A stretch of 64,000 nucleotides of DNA from Lunularia cruciata (Eukaryota; Streptophyta; Marchantiopsida; Lunulariales; Lunulariaceae), in contig OX419757.1 in NCBI GenBank assembly GCA_948567375.1, positions 47,120,001 through 47,184,000 of the forward strand, written 5' to 3'. The notes under the pieces were generated by a model that had not been told where the DNA came from, did not search any database, and saw only the letters and a list, made by a program, of their open reading frames with translations. Each line of letters opens with the position of its first letter. Within the stretch, counting starts at the first letter, position 1. Shown here piece after piece: positions 10,559 through 22,000 of this stretch. A program made the position numbers and the translations under genes.

Positions 10559-11635
10559 AACATTTTTGGCACCGCTACTAGTTGACACAATGTCCTCTCC
10601 ATTACTCTTTATGACTCACTCAAGATGTATTTATTCTATACCATGCCATGAGACTATGGCTATTTTAAGCTAAAGGGAAGGATTACTTCCCAATTATACA
10701 AGCAAGGATATTTGCAACCCAAAGGAAGCATTACCTCCTATTTTGACAAGCATTCTTGCTAGCTAACTAGGCATATGACTTAGATACTTTATAAATTTAA
10801 CCAATCTTCAAATTCAATCACTACTTCCTTTCATGGCAAACAATTTTGCCCAAGGAAACCCATCTACAACCATACAAGTTCCCCTTGCAGTATCGCACCT
10901 ATATCAAATTTGATAATTCCTATAACTACCATTGCAATGGCATCAACCTTAGAAGGAGGAACAATTGTATATTCATAGGAGTGCTCATAGTACAAGAAGA
11001 CTTGAATCATTCCTACAAATTTTTGAAATTGTTTGTATGGTATGAAATATCTTAGAAGATATTGCCATGGTATGACAAATCAACCAATGTTTCATTAGAG
11101 TCACACAACACTGGTCTGGTGGCCTAACCTCTACCATAAGGGCAAGTTACATGATGATACAAGTTGAAGGATGACAAGAATACATCTTGCCAAGGTGGCA
11201 AGAACAACTTAGGGACAAGATCAACAAGATTTGCAAAGGAAACAATGAAACCATACAAGCATTTATTCAAAGGTTCCAATACATATCATCAATCATCACA
11301 ATAGCCCTAGATCCTATTACAAGTCTCAATTGGTTTAAAGATGCATTACCAAAGGATATTTAAAAATTCCTCATCTACAACAAAGCTATTATGCTGGTCC
11401 AAGCTTTCAAGAAAGCACAATGTTGAGCTCAAGCTTATGAGCAAGACATGGCTTTACTAGACTCTTTCTATATAATACCAAGATTCAAAGGGAATAGAAT
11501 ATACAACTCTTATTGTAAAAGACCAAGACCAAGGAGAGAAATAGGAGAATGGAAACTCACATTGGGATACTTGAATGTGGGAAAACTTCAAGTGCCTAGC
11601 ATGAGCTTTGGCTTTGGTATTTATAGGTAGCATAC
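10559..11635 (+). pseudogene. Decayed gypsy gag fragment
   Basis: Short open pieces read like a gag core in changing frames: NNCIFIGVLIVQEDLNHSY (about 10960), then GNNETIQAFIQRFQYISSI and SLNWFKDALPKDI (about 11240-11360), then AFKKAQC and YEQDMALLDSF (about 11405-11470). The pattern (a Phe-x-x-Arg-Phe helix, then LNWF and LP) matches retrotransposon gag capsids. Many stops are present and no pol follows on this strand. Confidence 0.5.
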
Positions 11636-11639
11636 AAGG

Positions 11640-11800
11640 CCCTTGAGAAGCTTCCTTCTAGAAGCCGCCTACTTGGCGTGCAAGCTAAGCTAGTTGGAAG
11701 CTTCTAGAAGCTTCCTTCTAGATGCTACTTACTTGAGGTGCAAGCTAAGCTAGCCAAGAAGCTTCCCAAGAAGCTTTCTAGATACTTCCGGAATATTCTA
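11640..11800. promoter_or_regulatory. Heat-shock-element-like array in a 60-bp tandem repeat
   Basis: Alternating inverted GAA/TTC pentamers: four contiguous units GAAgcTTCtaGAAgcTTC at 11697-11714, three units TTCcgGAAtaTTC at 11786-11798, and two-unit sites at 11647-11654, 11656-11663 and about 11756-11764. The consensus for heat-shock factor is nGAAnnTTCnnGAAn. The block lies in two copies of a unit of about 60 bp (agcttccttctaga at about 11650 and 11710). It sits between two transposon fragments and probably belonged to an LTR. Confidence 0.55.
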
Positions 11801-11819
11801 GGCTAATTTATCTTATTTG

Positions 11820-13395
11820 CTACTTTGTAGGCCCTACTAACTTTGTTGCTAAACTCCACATTGTTACATATTTCCCAATTGGTAGTTGGTGACGTCCTCG
11901 TTGCCAATGAAGCTTTGAACTCTTGGATGGCCCTCTATGCATTCTGGAGATGAGAAAGAGGTTCCTATGTGGCATCATGAAGGAGATGCCTTGCCAAAGG
12001 ACCTTATACTTTGTATGTTGTTGACGGCCTTGTTGAATATAGCAACGTGCAAGGATACGATTAACTTTGTACTCCTTATGATCATTGATAGGGACAGGAG
12101 GAGGGGGAGGTTGGACTTGAGAGGAAAAGGAAGAGGAGTTAGGAACAAAGGGTTTCAACTTAGGAAACATCAAAGACAGGATGGATATGCATATGACAAG
12201 GCAAGGCAAGTCGATAAGCAATAAGAGAGACAATTTGGGTGATATCAAAGGGTCCTATCCAATTAGTGGCAAGTTTACAAACTTGGGTATCAAGGGGAAG
12301 AGGGAGGTTACTAGAGGATAACATGACTTTATCACCAACTTCAAAGGTGAGATAATGATGATGGTGGTACACATATTGTTTTTGACGATTCTGAGCAACA
12401 AGGAGGTGAGATTTGGCTTGTTGGAGAGATTGGGATATAGTGGTCAAGAATGTTGAAGTATGAGGAACTTGAGATGGAGGGGGAGCAAGGAGAGAATCTG
12501 GAACAAGCAGATCTTGACCAAAATTGAGAAAGAAAGGAGAAAATCAGGTGTTTGCCTGTTTGGAATTGTTGTAGGCAAATTCTGCAACTGCAAGACGTTC
12601 ATCCCAATTGATATGGTAGACATTGACAAATGTACACAACATATCTTCCAATGTACAATTTTCACGTTCCGTTGTCCATCAATTTGAGGATGATAGGCTG
12701 TGGACAAAGCAAGCTTGGTGCCGAGTATTTAGAAGAGTGCTTGCCAAAACTTCCCGGTAAATCAAGGATCACAGTTGGAGATGAGGATACGTGGCATCCC
12801 ATGATGCTTGAAGACATTGTTGAAGTAGATCTGCGCTAAGGTTGGAGCATCCACGGTATCATAGGTTAGTGCCAAGAGGATTTGCTTACTAAGCTTATCC
12901 ACAAACACCACAATTGTTGTGTATCCTTGCTTTGTCTTGGGCAAGGATGTGATGAGATCCAAGCTCACATGCTCCCATCAAGCGGATGGAATGGCAAGTG
13001 GTTGAAGGAGTCCACTTGGCTTTTGATTGCTGGCCTTGTTGCATTGGCAGCTCTCACACGATCAGACAAATTCTTGAACATCTCATGTCATGTTGGGCCA
13101 CCACTATTGGCGTTGGAGGGTACCCATGTCTTGTCCACACCCATGTGACCGGCTATGGGTAAATCATGGGTTTCTTGAAGGCGCAAAAGTCAAAGATCAC
13201 CTTTGGCTAGAACATAGATCCGGTCCTCATGGAATAGAAGACACTCCTCGATGGAGAAGGTGTTGTACTCCTTGTCACATGTTGTAAGGCGACCATGTAC
13301 CATTTGGAAGAAGGGATCTTGTTGTAGAGTTGACTGAAACTCGTTTTGGACCTTGGAGTCAATTGACACCGTCGTAATTGCCGCTATGATGAGAG
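11820..13395 (-). pseudogene. Gypsy integrase-chromodomain fragment
   Basis: Read on the minus strand from 13395 down: an upstream linker, the integrase zinc CxxC region (about 13050), the core (SLDLITSLPKTKQGYTTIV, VFVDKLSKQ, MSTAYHPQIDGQ with a damaged Glu), the C-terminal module (LTFEVGDKVMLSSSNL, HMHIHPVFDVS) and a degraded chromodomain (YKVNRILARC, TKYKVLWQG) ending near 11900. It is a different lineage from A/B by sequence. RT and LTRs are missing, so this is a 3' remnant. Confidence 0.82.
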
Positions 13396-14600
13396 GAAAT
13401 GAGATTTAAAACGTGTGTGATGTTTAAACTCGTACAATCGTAAACTTAATACCACTATAAATGATCGATTCTTAGATAAATGTAGAATACTAGATATAAT
13501 TTCAAAATAATATACTAAAATTTGTAATTATCCTGAACTTAGAAACCATATATTGTATATAGTTGCTAGTTAAATTTGAAATACTCATAATAAAACCACA
13601 ATAATTATCTCAAATTTAGTAAAGTATATCTACTTATAACTATCTCAAAATGAGTAAATATATGACATATATTATAATAAATTTATTAAGTTTTTAATAA
13701 TGACATGTGTCATCTAAGATAGTATAAATAAAGGTATACAATCTATGAAAGATTTAACCTCATAAATACCTCAAAATAAAATCATAGAATGTTCTTAATA
13801 TATTTAATTTGAGTGTAATATAATATACTATGGTGTGAATGTATCGTCAATTTTCAATTTGGGTACAACACAAACCTATTGTGGTATGAACATACGTTAA
13901 ACTTGCAAATTTTGGATAAATACAAATTTTCCTATTAAATAAAATGTATTATGGCGTGAACATATCGTAATCTCTCGCATATTTTGGCTAAATACAAATA
14001 TATAACGGTTTGAACATATTGTAATCTCTCGCAACTTTGGATAAATAAACATATATTAAGGTGCGAACATATCATAATCTCACAATTTTGGATAAATACA
14101 ATATATTAGGGTGTGAACATATGGTATTATTGGACAAATACAAATAAATTACAGTGTGAACAGATCACAATCTCGCGATTTGGATACAATACAAATACAT
14201 TTCAATATAAATATATTTTATGTGGACTTATGCTAATCTCACAATTCAGGGTACAATACAAATATATTTTAGTGTGAATTTATCATAATTTCACAATTTT
14301 GGATATTTTGGGTGTAATCCAGCAGTGAACAATCACCTTAGGTGATACTTCATCCGATGCCCGTAGATGTTCTAATACTTTTAGATCTCACGATTTGTGT
14401 AACAGACCAGATTTCTCATTTCGATAGTGTTGGAACCTAACCGCATTTTACCTTTCTTTCCTTCTCTTATGCTTATAGGGGGTGATCGGTCTTCGTGTCC
14501 TTCTTGTTTGCCACGCGGTCGCTTTTCTCTTCAATTTTGGATACAATACAAATAATTTTAGTGTGAACACATCGTAATCTCGGAATTTCCATGACTATTT
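13396..14600. repeat. AT-rich spacer with degenerate tandem repeat
   Basis: No gene. From about 13815 to 14310 a loose unit of about 55-65 bp recurs: a gtgtgaac(a)tat segment, then cgtaatctc, then caattttggata-acaaata. At least seven diverged units are visible. A further unit reappears at about 14535-14590, so the GC-richer 14310-14530 interval looks inserted in the array. It directly precedes the host gene. Confidence 0.6.
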
Positions 14601-15859
14601 GCGTGACTATTCAATCCAAGATGGATATGAACCGAGCCAGCATGTCAGGTGGGGGAGGCAGGAGGTGCAGCGTCAATCTAGAACTGCTTAGACGGTGGAT
14701 CTCAGAGCCGCGAAGGATGTTTGGGAAGCAGGTTGATCTTCGACCGTAGATGCTCACATTAGACGCTGGCGCGAATGGAGGGAAAAAGGGACATGGAGCC
14801 ACAGAGAGCTGACACGCACGCTTCTAGCCTTGAAACTTGGCCGTACTGGCCCACCAGTTCAACATATTGCGGCGTGCGAGACCTCCGAGCCAGGGCCCGA
14901 TGCTGAGCTGGAGAATGACACATCAGCCCCTGGTTCAGAGTCAGTGTTTATTCGGTCTTCGTAAAACGAGCTCCCGTCTGCCCTTTGGTCCTCCTCCCTC
15001 TTCCTTTACAGAGCGCTGTCCAGGCTACTGCCCCTCTGCCTTGCACCTTCCGGTTTTCCACTCTCTTCTTCTCCTTTCCTGCACTTCCCTGTGGTCGGTC
15101 CGGCTCCCACAGAGTTGTAGACTTGATTTTTTGTCGTAGGATTTTCAACAGAGGAAAAATTTCTTTTCAACGGTTTGGACTTGTCTGGTGTGTGTGTGGA
15201 ATGTGACACTTTTTTGAGGTTTTGCGTTGAAAGGGGTGGGAGATACGGTAGTTGGGGGAGGGAGTAATCGAGGGAAGGGAACGGGAAGAGAAGTGGGAAC
15301 GAGTTTGAAAGTAACGATGACGCAAGTGGTGCGTCCGTACCATGTTTGATTCGTGGCACACGAAGGGTGCTTGTGTCACCTGCCTGGCATTCCGTTGAGG
15401 GGGAGATTGGTTTCGGAGGGGAATTGGATCGAGTGTTGGACTCGCTCGCTCTATGGAACTGATTTGGTTGATTCCGAGGGGAATTCCTCAGTTGGTTAGG
15501 TAGTCTTTCCATAAACCTCAGATTGACTACGGGGGAAACTGTACACTCGTTTAGCTCCGAGCAAGCTCGGGCGTGTAGGCAGTTCGTTAGGAATTGCTAA
15601 CGGTTAAGAATTGGAGTTGCGACACACGCACATGTTGCCGATCAGCTGGCGGAATTTTGTTGGTGTATGCGTGTGTACTTAGTGAGGTGAGGAATGAGTA
15701 CGTTTTGAGTAGAATGGCCTGTGTGGATTCTCGCCGGGGACTCGAATCTAGGGTGAAATTGATGGAGGAACGTTTCTATATCTCTGAGTGTGCCACCCTC
15801 ATGTGAAGTGCAGAGGTGGTGGTGGTTCTGATTTCGAGACTCTACGTGTAAATTAGTTT
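14600..15859 (+). promoter_or_regulatory. Upstream region / probable 5' UTR of the GW-repeat gene
   Basis: GC-balanced, non-repetitive sequence without a convincing ORF on either strand. Base composition changes sharply from the AT-rich spacer near 14600, which fits promoter and 5' UTR. No TATA box stands out. An in-frame stop (taa at about 15850) precedes the chosen ATG. Confidence 0.4.
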
Positions 15860-16034
15860 ATGCCCGGAGAATTGAAGGTCTCAATGACGCAGAATCGAAG
15901 TTTTAGTCAGTGGAATCGCGGTCAGGTTCATTGGGCAAAGAAACCGAGTCATCTTGAATCTCCTCCCTCTTCTTCGAGAAATTCATCAATGCGGGAACCG
16001 TCTAAAGACGATGCGAGGAACTGGAGAGACACAG
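15860..16034 (+). CDS. GW gene exon 1
   Basis: ATG at 15860 after an in-frame stop. The product starts MPGELKVSMTQNRSFSQWNR and contains VHWAKKPSH and a Ser-rich stretch. It ends RNWRDTG with donor acacag|gtacaa (phase 1). The next exon supplies two bases (gt) to complete the Gly codon and continues in the long frame. The intron is 147 bp (16035-16181) and ends atatattgcag. Confidence 0.82.
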
Positions 16035-19000
16035 GTACAAGATTGTGTCTCCGGATACTCTTCTGGCATCGAATTTTGTTAATATTACCTTTGTTTCACG
16101 ACCACTTGTTTCCTGGGTGATCGTGCGACACTAATCCTAACTCATTTTGAGAAGTTATGTTATGTTTCAAATATATTGCAGGTTCACCCGAACAGAATGG
16201 AGCATGCTGGGAACTTCCCCTGAAGTTTACAGGCCAGTTTCGAGAGGAATTCCGGAAAGTATTTGACTGGGACGACTCAGAAGCTAAAGAGGTGTACTTT
16301 GCCGCGGAGGAGGCGGAAAAGAAGTCTCCTCGAAGGGAGAAGGGGCATCATGATCTCTTCTCTGTAAATGAAGCGGCTTCTGTGTACTCGCCACAAGTTG
16401 ATTGGGACACGAGAAGGGCCTGTAATTTGTCAGAATGTGCTGAGACGTTGATACGTGAAGAAAACAAGAAGAAAGGAAGAGGAAGTTTCGCGAAGAAGGA
16501 ACAATCTCGTCTGGGCAGCCCTGTCATTATTGGTTTGCCTGGCGGGGGAGATTCTGATGATGGTGAGGTCTCCCCAATCCATCTCCCTTTATTTGCTGTG
16601 CCTCAGCCCACCGGCTGGGGAGACGAAGGGGATGTGGTTCCACCAAGCTCAGGATGGGGAGACAAAGGAAATGTCGGTCCTCCATGCTCAGGTTGGGGAG
16701 ACTCTGGCAATGTGGCTCCTCCATACTCAGGGTGGGGAGACATTGACAATGCAGCTGCTCCAGCCTCAGGGTGGGTAGACATCGGGGATGTGCCTCCAAC
16801 AGGCTCAGGCTGGGAAAACACAGGCAATGTTGCTCCTCCAAGCTCAGGCTGGGAAGTCACAGGCAACATAACTTCTCCAGGCACAGGCTGGGGTGAGACG
16901 AGAAATGATAATTCTGGAGTATCTGGGTGGGATGATACCTGGGTTCGATCTAAGAAGGCGGCCCCCTTTCAAAGTTCCGTCGCGTCTGGGCCGGGAGAAG
17001 TTGGAACTAAGACGAAAGTTTCTGGATGGAATGGAGTTGCAGCAGAACACCAAGAATGTGAGTGGGCGCCTCTCACAAACGATGTGCCTGTGGCTACTGG
17101 GTGGGAGGAGGACTCACTTGACAACACAAATTTTCATAACGAATCCGTTTGGATGCAGCGTCCAACTTATCCTGACAATCCACATTCTTACAATCACATC
17201 GTACCTTCCGGTTGGGGTGATTTTTCAGACGAAACAGGACCTTCTCCGGATGTAGAGATGGAGCCTTGTAACAATGCCTGGGAGGGGAGTAAGGCGGTTT
17301 ATGAGGTACGCCTCAGTAGGGGATCAGGATGGAATGGAGCAGGGTGGGACAGCAGTTCTGGTAATGTTACCGTTCAGCACGAGAATCAGAGAAGTGATTA
17401 CTGCCGGGCTAAGTATGGTAAGACCTCGTGGAAGAAGAGCATGTGCATAAATGACTCAAGATTAAACATGGTTAAAATAAGAACGAAAAGAAAGAAGTCT
17501 TAACTAAAAGGAACTGTGAAGTAGTACTGATCAACAAGAAATAGACTAAAGATTTATCACCGTCTTCTTGCGAGGTAAAGTAGAAAATCCTTACCTCGCA
17601 AAGAATCCATTTCCTTCATTCCCCTCGCAACTATGTCATAACGCATCGGTCACAAATTTTTCTGTGGAATGAGATAGGTGGTAGTCTGGAAAGACCTCGT
17701 GGACTGGAGCTCAATAGGACGGAAATAAATGCAGTTGACAAGTCGCAAATAGTCCCACTTATAATCAAGTGCGTATGCTCGTCATAAGCTTACATTGGTG
17801 GTAGTGAAGTAAGTCTTCGCTCTTTGAAGTGCTTACAATGCTGGCGTTTTGACTGAGGTTACTTTGTGTTACAGGGCCAGGGTCTTGGAAACCAAAGAAG
17901 GACGGTGAAACATATAGCAGCTTCGAACCACACTGGCGAAGAAGTTTTCAGAGGCCCGGTAGGACACCAATTGCAAATAATTTGAGAGTGAATCAAGATT
18001 CGAAGCCCTCCCGCGGGAGTCGCTGGGAGCGAACCAAAACGACTGTTTGGCAAGCTGCAGGCGCCCTCTCACATGGTACTGCGCAACTGCTTTTTAACCT
18101 AGGGTGGTTTGCAACCATTAAACCAACAAGGAACATAATGTCATATTATGAAAATACTGCTTCTTCCTTATTGTGTTTTGTAGTGTTGACGGGCTCATGC
18201 TGACATAGAGCATGCAGGGGTTAATCCCAGTCCTCATACACTCGCCCAGGGGGCATCGCGTAATTTTCGAGACTCGGGCATTTAATGTCTAAACTGCCCG
18301 AGTCTCGTGCAAGACTCTCGTGTAAACTGCACTAACATCTTCATGCTGTCATCACTCGTCCGGGGGGGTCTCACAAGATTGAGACTGGGGCAGTTCCTTC
18401 TAAAATCCTCATGCTGTCACCACGTCATGCTCCTCTCCCAAGGTTAGACTTGCTCGCACTCACTACGTACTACGGGTAGCTATGCATCACAAACATCAGA
18501 CCCCTGTATGTAGATTTAAGCATGCTTAGCTCTCTACGTGTTTCCATGTAACTGATAGTTACAATGATCGTTACTGCGTTACTGATAGTTATGACGATCA
18601 TTACTGAGTTACTACCATATGTCAGAGTCGGGCCAGTCAAACATGGGTATGAACTGGGTTGTCCACAACGGGTTCTGTATTCCATGACACTATATGTGAT
18701 TCCATTACGCACTTCGCTCCAATCTGCCATTTTCCCTACTTTTTCATTATGTTCTCTTTGTTTTCTCCTTTCTTTGTGCTTAATTGCTTGACAAGGCTCG
18801 CTCGATTTTCTCAGTTATTGTAACTACGTATGTGATTCATGAAGCCATCAATTTCTCGTTTCTATTTTGTATTGAATTCGTTCTTCATGTTTTAACTGTT
18901 GTATGAAATCAAAGAAGCATTTTTTCTTCTTCTATCCTCTAACGATTCCAATGTCTTTGCTCACTCATATCGCTTTTCTGCTTTCATTTCTTCGAGCTTA

Positions 19001-22000
19001 CGTGCATTTCTTGCATTACCCTCCCTTGCATGTTTCCGTTGCTTCATGCTCGCATATGCATGCGGTAAGTCCGGTGCTAAGTGGGTTCTGGATCACCCGT
19101 TCCATGAACGGCTTCTGTTCCCTTTAGTCCAATATGTGGTTCTAGCTACTCAGGGAATGGATTAATTTTCGCTTCTGTTTCTAACGATTTCGCCGCTGCA
19201 TGAGATTCATGGAATATATCTATTTTCGCTTCTGCTTTTTAGCGATTTGGATTGTGTTCCGATCAGTATTTACTTGCTTACCTCACCTTCCTTTCATTTC
19301 GCATCCCTTGCTTGCTTACATTTTTCTTTCTTGTTAATACAATACATGTGTCCGGTCCGGTCCTAAGTGGGTTCTGATCCCCCGCTACATGAACGGCTTC
19401 TGCTCCCAATACTAAAGAATGTGATATTCTACTTCCATATGCGTGTTCCCTGCTAAGTGGGTTCCGGATCCACCGTTTTTCGAACGGCCTCTGCTCCCAA
19501 ATATATGGTCTTCTACGTGTAATTGTGAGTATCCTCGGTGAATTTACCAAATAATGGCTTTGCTTTACAGAAGGGTTTGTAGGCTATTATCCAAGACATT
19601 ATACCTAGACGTGAAGAAACAGTCAGATCGATAAGCTGGTTAGATACGTTGACTTGTTGTAGAGTATCCTTGTGCAAGCTGTGCAAAGGAAACACAGATC
19701 ACGAGTGGTTTTGGTAACATCGTTTGACCCGAACTTCAGCCAAGGTTCGATGGAAGTCAAACTGTCAGGGAACCACCTTGGAACTTACGCCGAAATCTCC
19801 AGAGCTCGCACGAGTGAAGATTTTGTAAGCCGAGGTGGCTCCAAGCCAATGAGTACTTATCAACTTGATTTAAGTCCTCATTTTAGCTACCAGAATAGAC
19901 ACCTCATGTTGGACCACCATTCCTGTATTCATGAAAATTTGGCTATGCCAGTAGCGATATTCTGGTTATTTGTACTCACTAGAAATCCCCTTCACATGCG
20001 GGTTGTCTCCCAGATCGCTTGATGTGACGTAGCAAACATCTGTCGTTGAGCTGAGATTTGATTAGACATAGTTTGGAAACGTGTAGATTCTACTTTGAAG
20101 GGATCAAGATCAAAATTTGTCAATTGGAACGGGTACTCGGTGTAGGGATCATACTGAAGAGTCGTATTTCTTTGTGCTCAAAGCAAATCATTACCTATAA
20201 GTCACTACCTATGAGCAATCATGTCTTTTTTGCATCCAACCATTGGGGTTCTAGTCAAATCTGCTGGTTTTTTTAACAAAACCCGAAACACTGATATAGG
20301 GTTTGCTATACTGCGTGGAAGAATCGTGCTATGTAAAGAATCACAGTATGATGAACAACCTTGAGAGTTAGAGTTAAGTCGGGCCAGTGTATGAGATCCA
20401 CTATCTGTGAATTTAGCAAAGAATCTATATTTGTTACCGTTCTAACTTCTTTATGGATTTGTTTGATGCAGAGATCAACACCAAGATAAGGACTTGATTT
20501 TCAAGCTTTAAAGTCAGTACAGATCTGAAGATTTCTGTATCTTGAAATTTTTCTTATAGTGAGGATTTCCTCTTTAGCTCCTTCAAAAGAGGGGATAGTT
20601 TGTGTAAACATGTAACCTGACTGTTCACGTTTTGGTATGATCAAAGCCACGAAAAGCTATATCTAGTGAACTGGAGGAGTGCCGGAGTAAGGAAGGTGGA
20701 GCCATGCATAAGAAACTAAGGTGTTTCGGTGTGAGCAAAGTAGAGACAAATCCGAGTTTGTAGCGCAGCGAGCGAAGTAGAGATTAATTGAGGAAGTACA
20801 GCTATAGGGGTATATATCCGACACTGAGATTGTAATTAATGCAAGTAAACTGGAATAAAACTGGCCCCCGGTTGGTCTAATGTTGAAGGTTAAATATGCG
20901 TTATTTTCTTGTTTGCGTGGTCGTTTAAGGGAAAGCACATTCGTTCCTCTGCAATTCGTGATTTGATTCTCTTGGCCTCTTTGAAATGTATGATCACTTT
21001 TTACTGCAGCTCAGCGGTAAATTGATTGCTTTGACTAAATATTTCCTTCTTGTGTTCAGACCCGTTTGGTTTACGTCCAATCAGCATAGAATGTTGGTCG
21101 TAAGACTACATCATGGTCAGCATGAATATTGATTGCAACGACTGTATAATTCTTGTTGTGGGATCGTCGTTTACATCGCACTGCAATTGTGCTAGTGTGG
21201 AGCTAGTATGTTAGTATGCAATTTATCAACAAGGAAATGTATATCTTTTCTCTGTCGAATATCCGAGGATTGTTTCATATAATCCCCGAGTCGGTGCGTA
21301 CACCCTCTCAGTGATGAGCTTGATGAATCGTACTGAATATTCTGAACTTGATAGTCTGTACTGGCTTAATTTGTCATTCCTGACCTTTGATAAGGTGCAA
21401 CCCCTTACATTCTATCGTTCCTTGTAACTTCAAGCACCTGCTGGCGCCTCCGTGTTCCCAGTGTATGGTATTCTTAAGATCATTTTCACAGTGAAGTAAT
21501 GGCACACTGACGCCATATGGGGTTTTAAATAGCTCATTAATACAATAAGGTGCTCATCAGCTTTGGATTACGCAAGCCCGGCTTGGAGGTCGAAGTCATG
21601 ACGAATGTCAGCTGGTGGCTTCCGTTTTAATGCTCCGAAGTATTAAGCTTCTCAACTGCTTGTGCTTGACTCCAAGTTTCTTGCACTCTTCCACCAATTC
21701 CTAACTCGTGATAATTACTTTCTTCATAGAGAATAGGCCGCCGGAACTCAGAAGTGACCGAGTCTAAGAGCTCCGATCTACGAGCCTCTGATACGACGAT
21801 TACACACAATGCATGCACCAAGCCTCTGGCTCTCTGAAGAATGAGCACCTCGTGTCACTCCGCTACTTGGGCCAGGACCTTCCAATCTTGGTATCTCGTT
21901 TAGTTTGTGCATTACGTTATCGAACGGATCAAGCAACACTTTCATTGTCCGCATTAGTGTTACGACAGCGATGAAGGTGGCAGACGAGCGTGTCTAGGGA

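Noticed and set aside
13815-14310. Evenly spaced repeats as a CRISPR array
   Set aside because: Units are diverged throughout with no identical repeat/unique spacer pattern, and the genome is eukaryotic.
14837-15512. Open frames of 70-168 codons on both strands upstream of exon 1
   Set aside because: Low-complexity and mutually overlapping. They sit where promoter and 5' UTR are expected, and no motif was recognised.
16527-16884. Two long minus-strand frames opposite the GW repeat
   Set aside because: They arise from the 39-bp repeat periodicity and mirror its composition. They are shadows of exon 2.
21627-21848. Minus-strand open frame (ELLDSVTSEFRRPILYEESN)
   Set aside because: Possible exon on the opposite strand but isolated. 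No phase-consistent partner was found.
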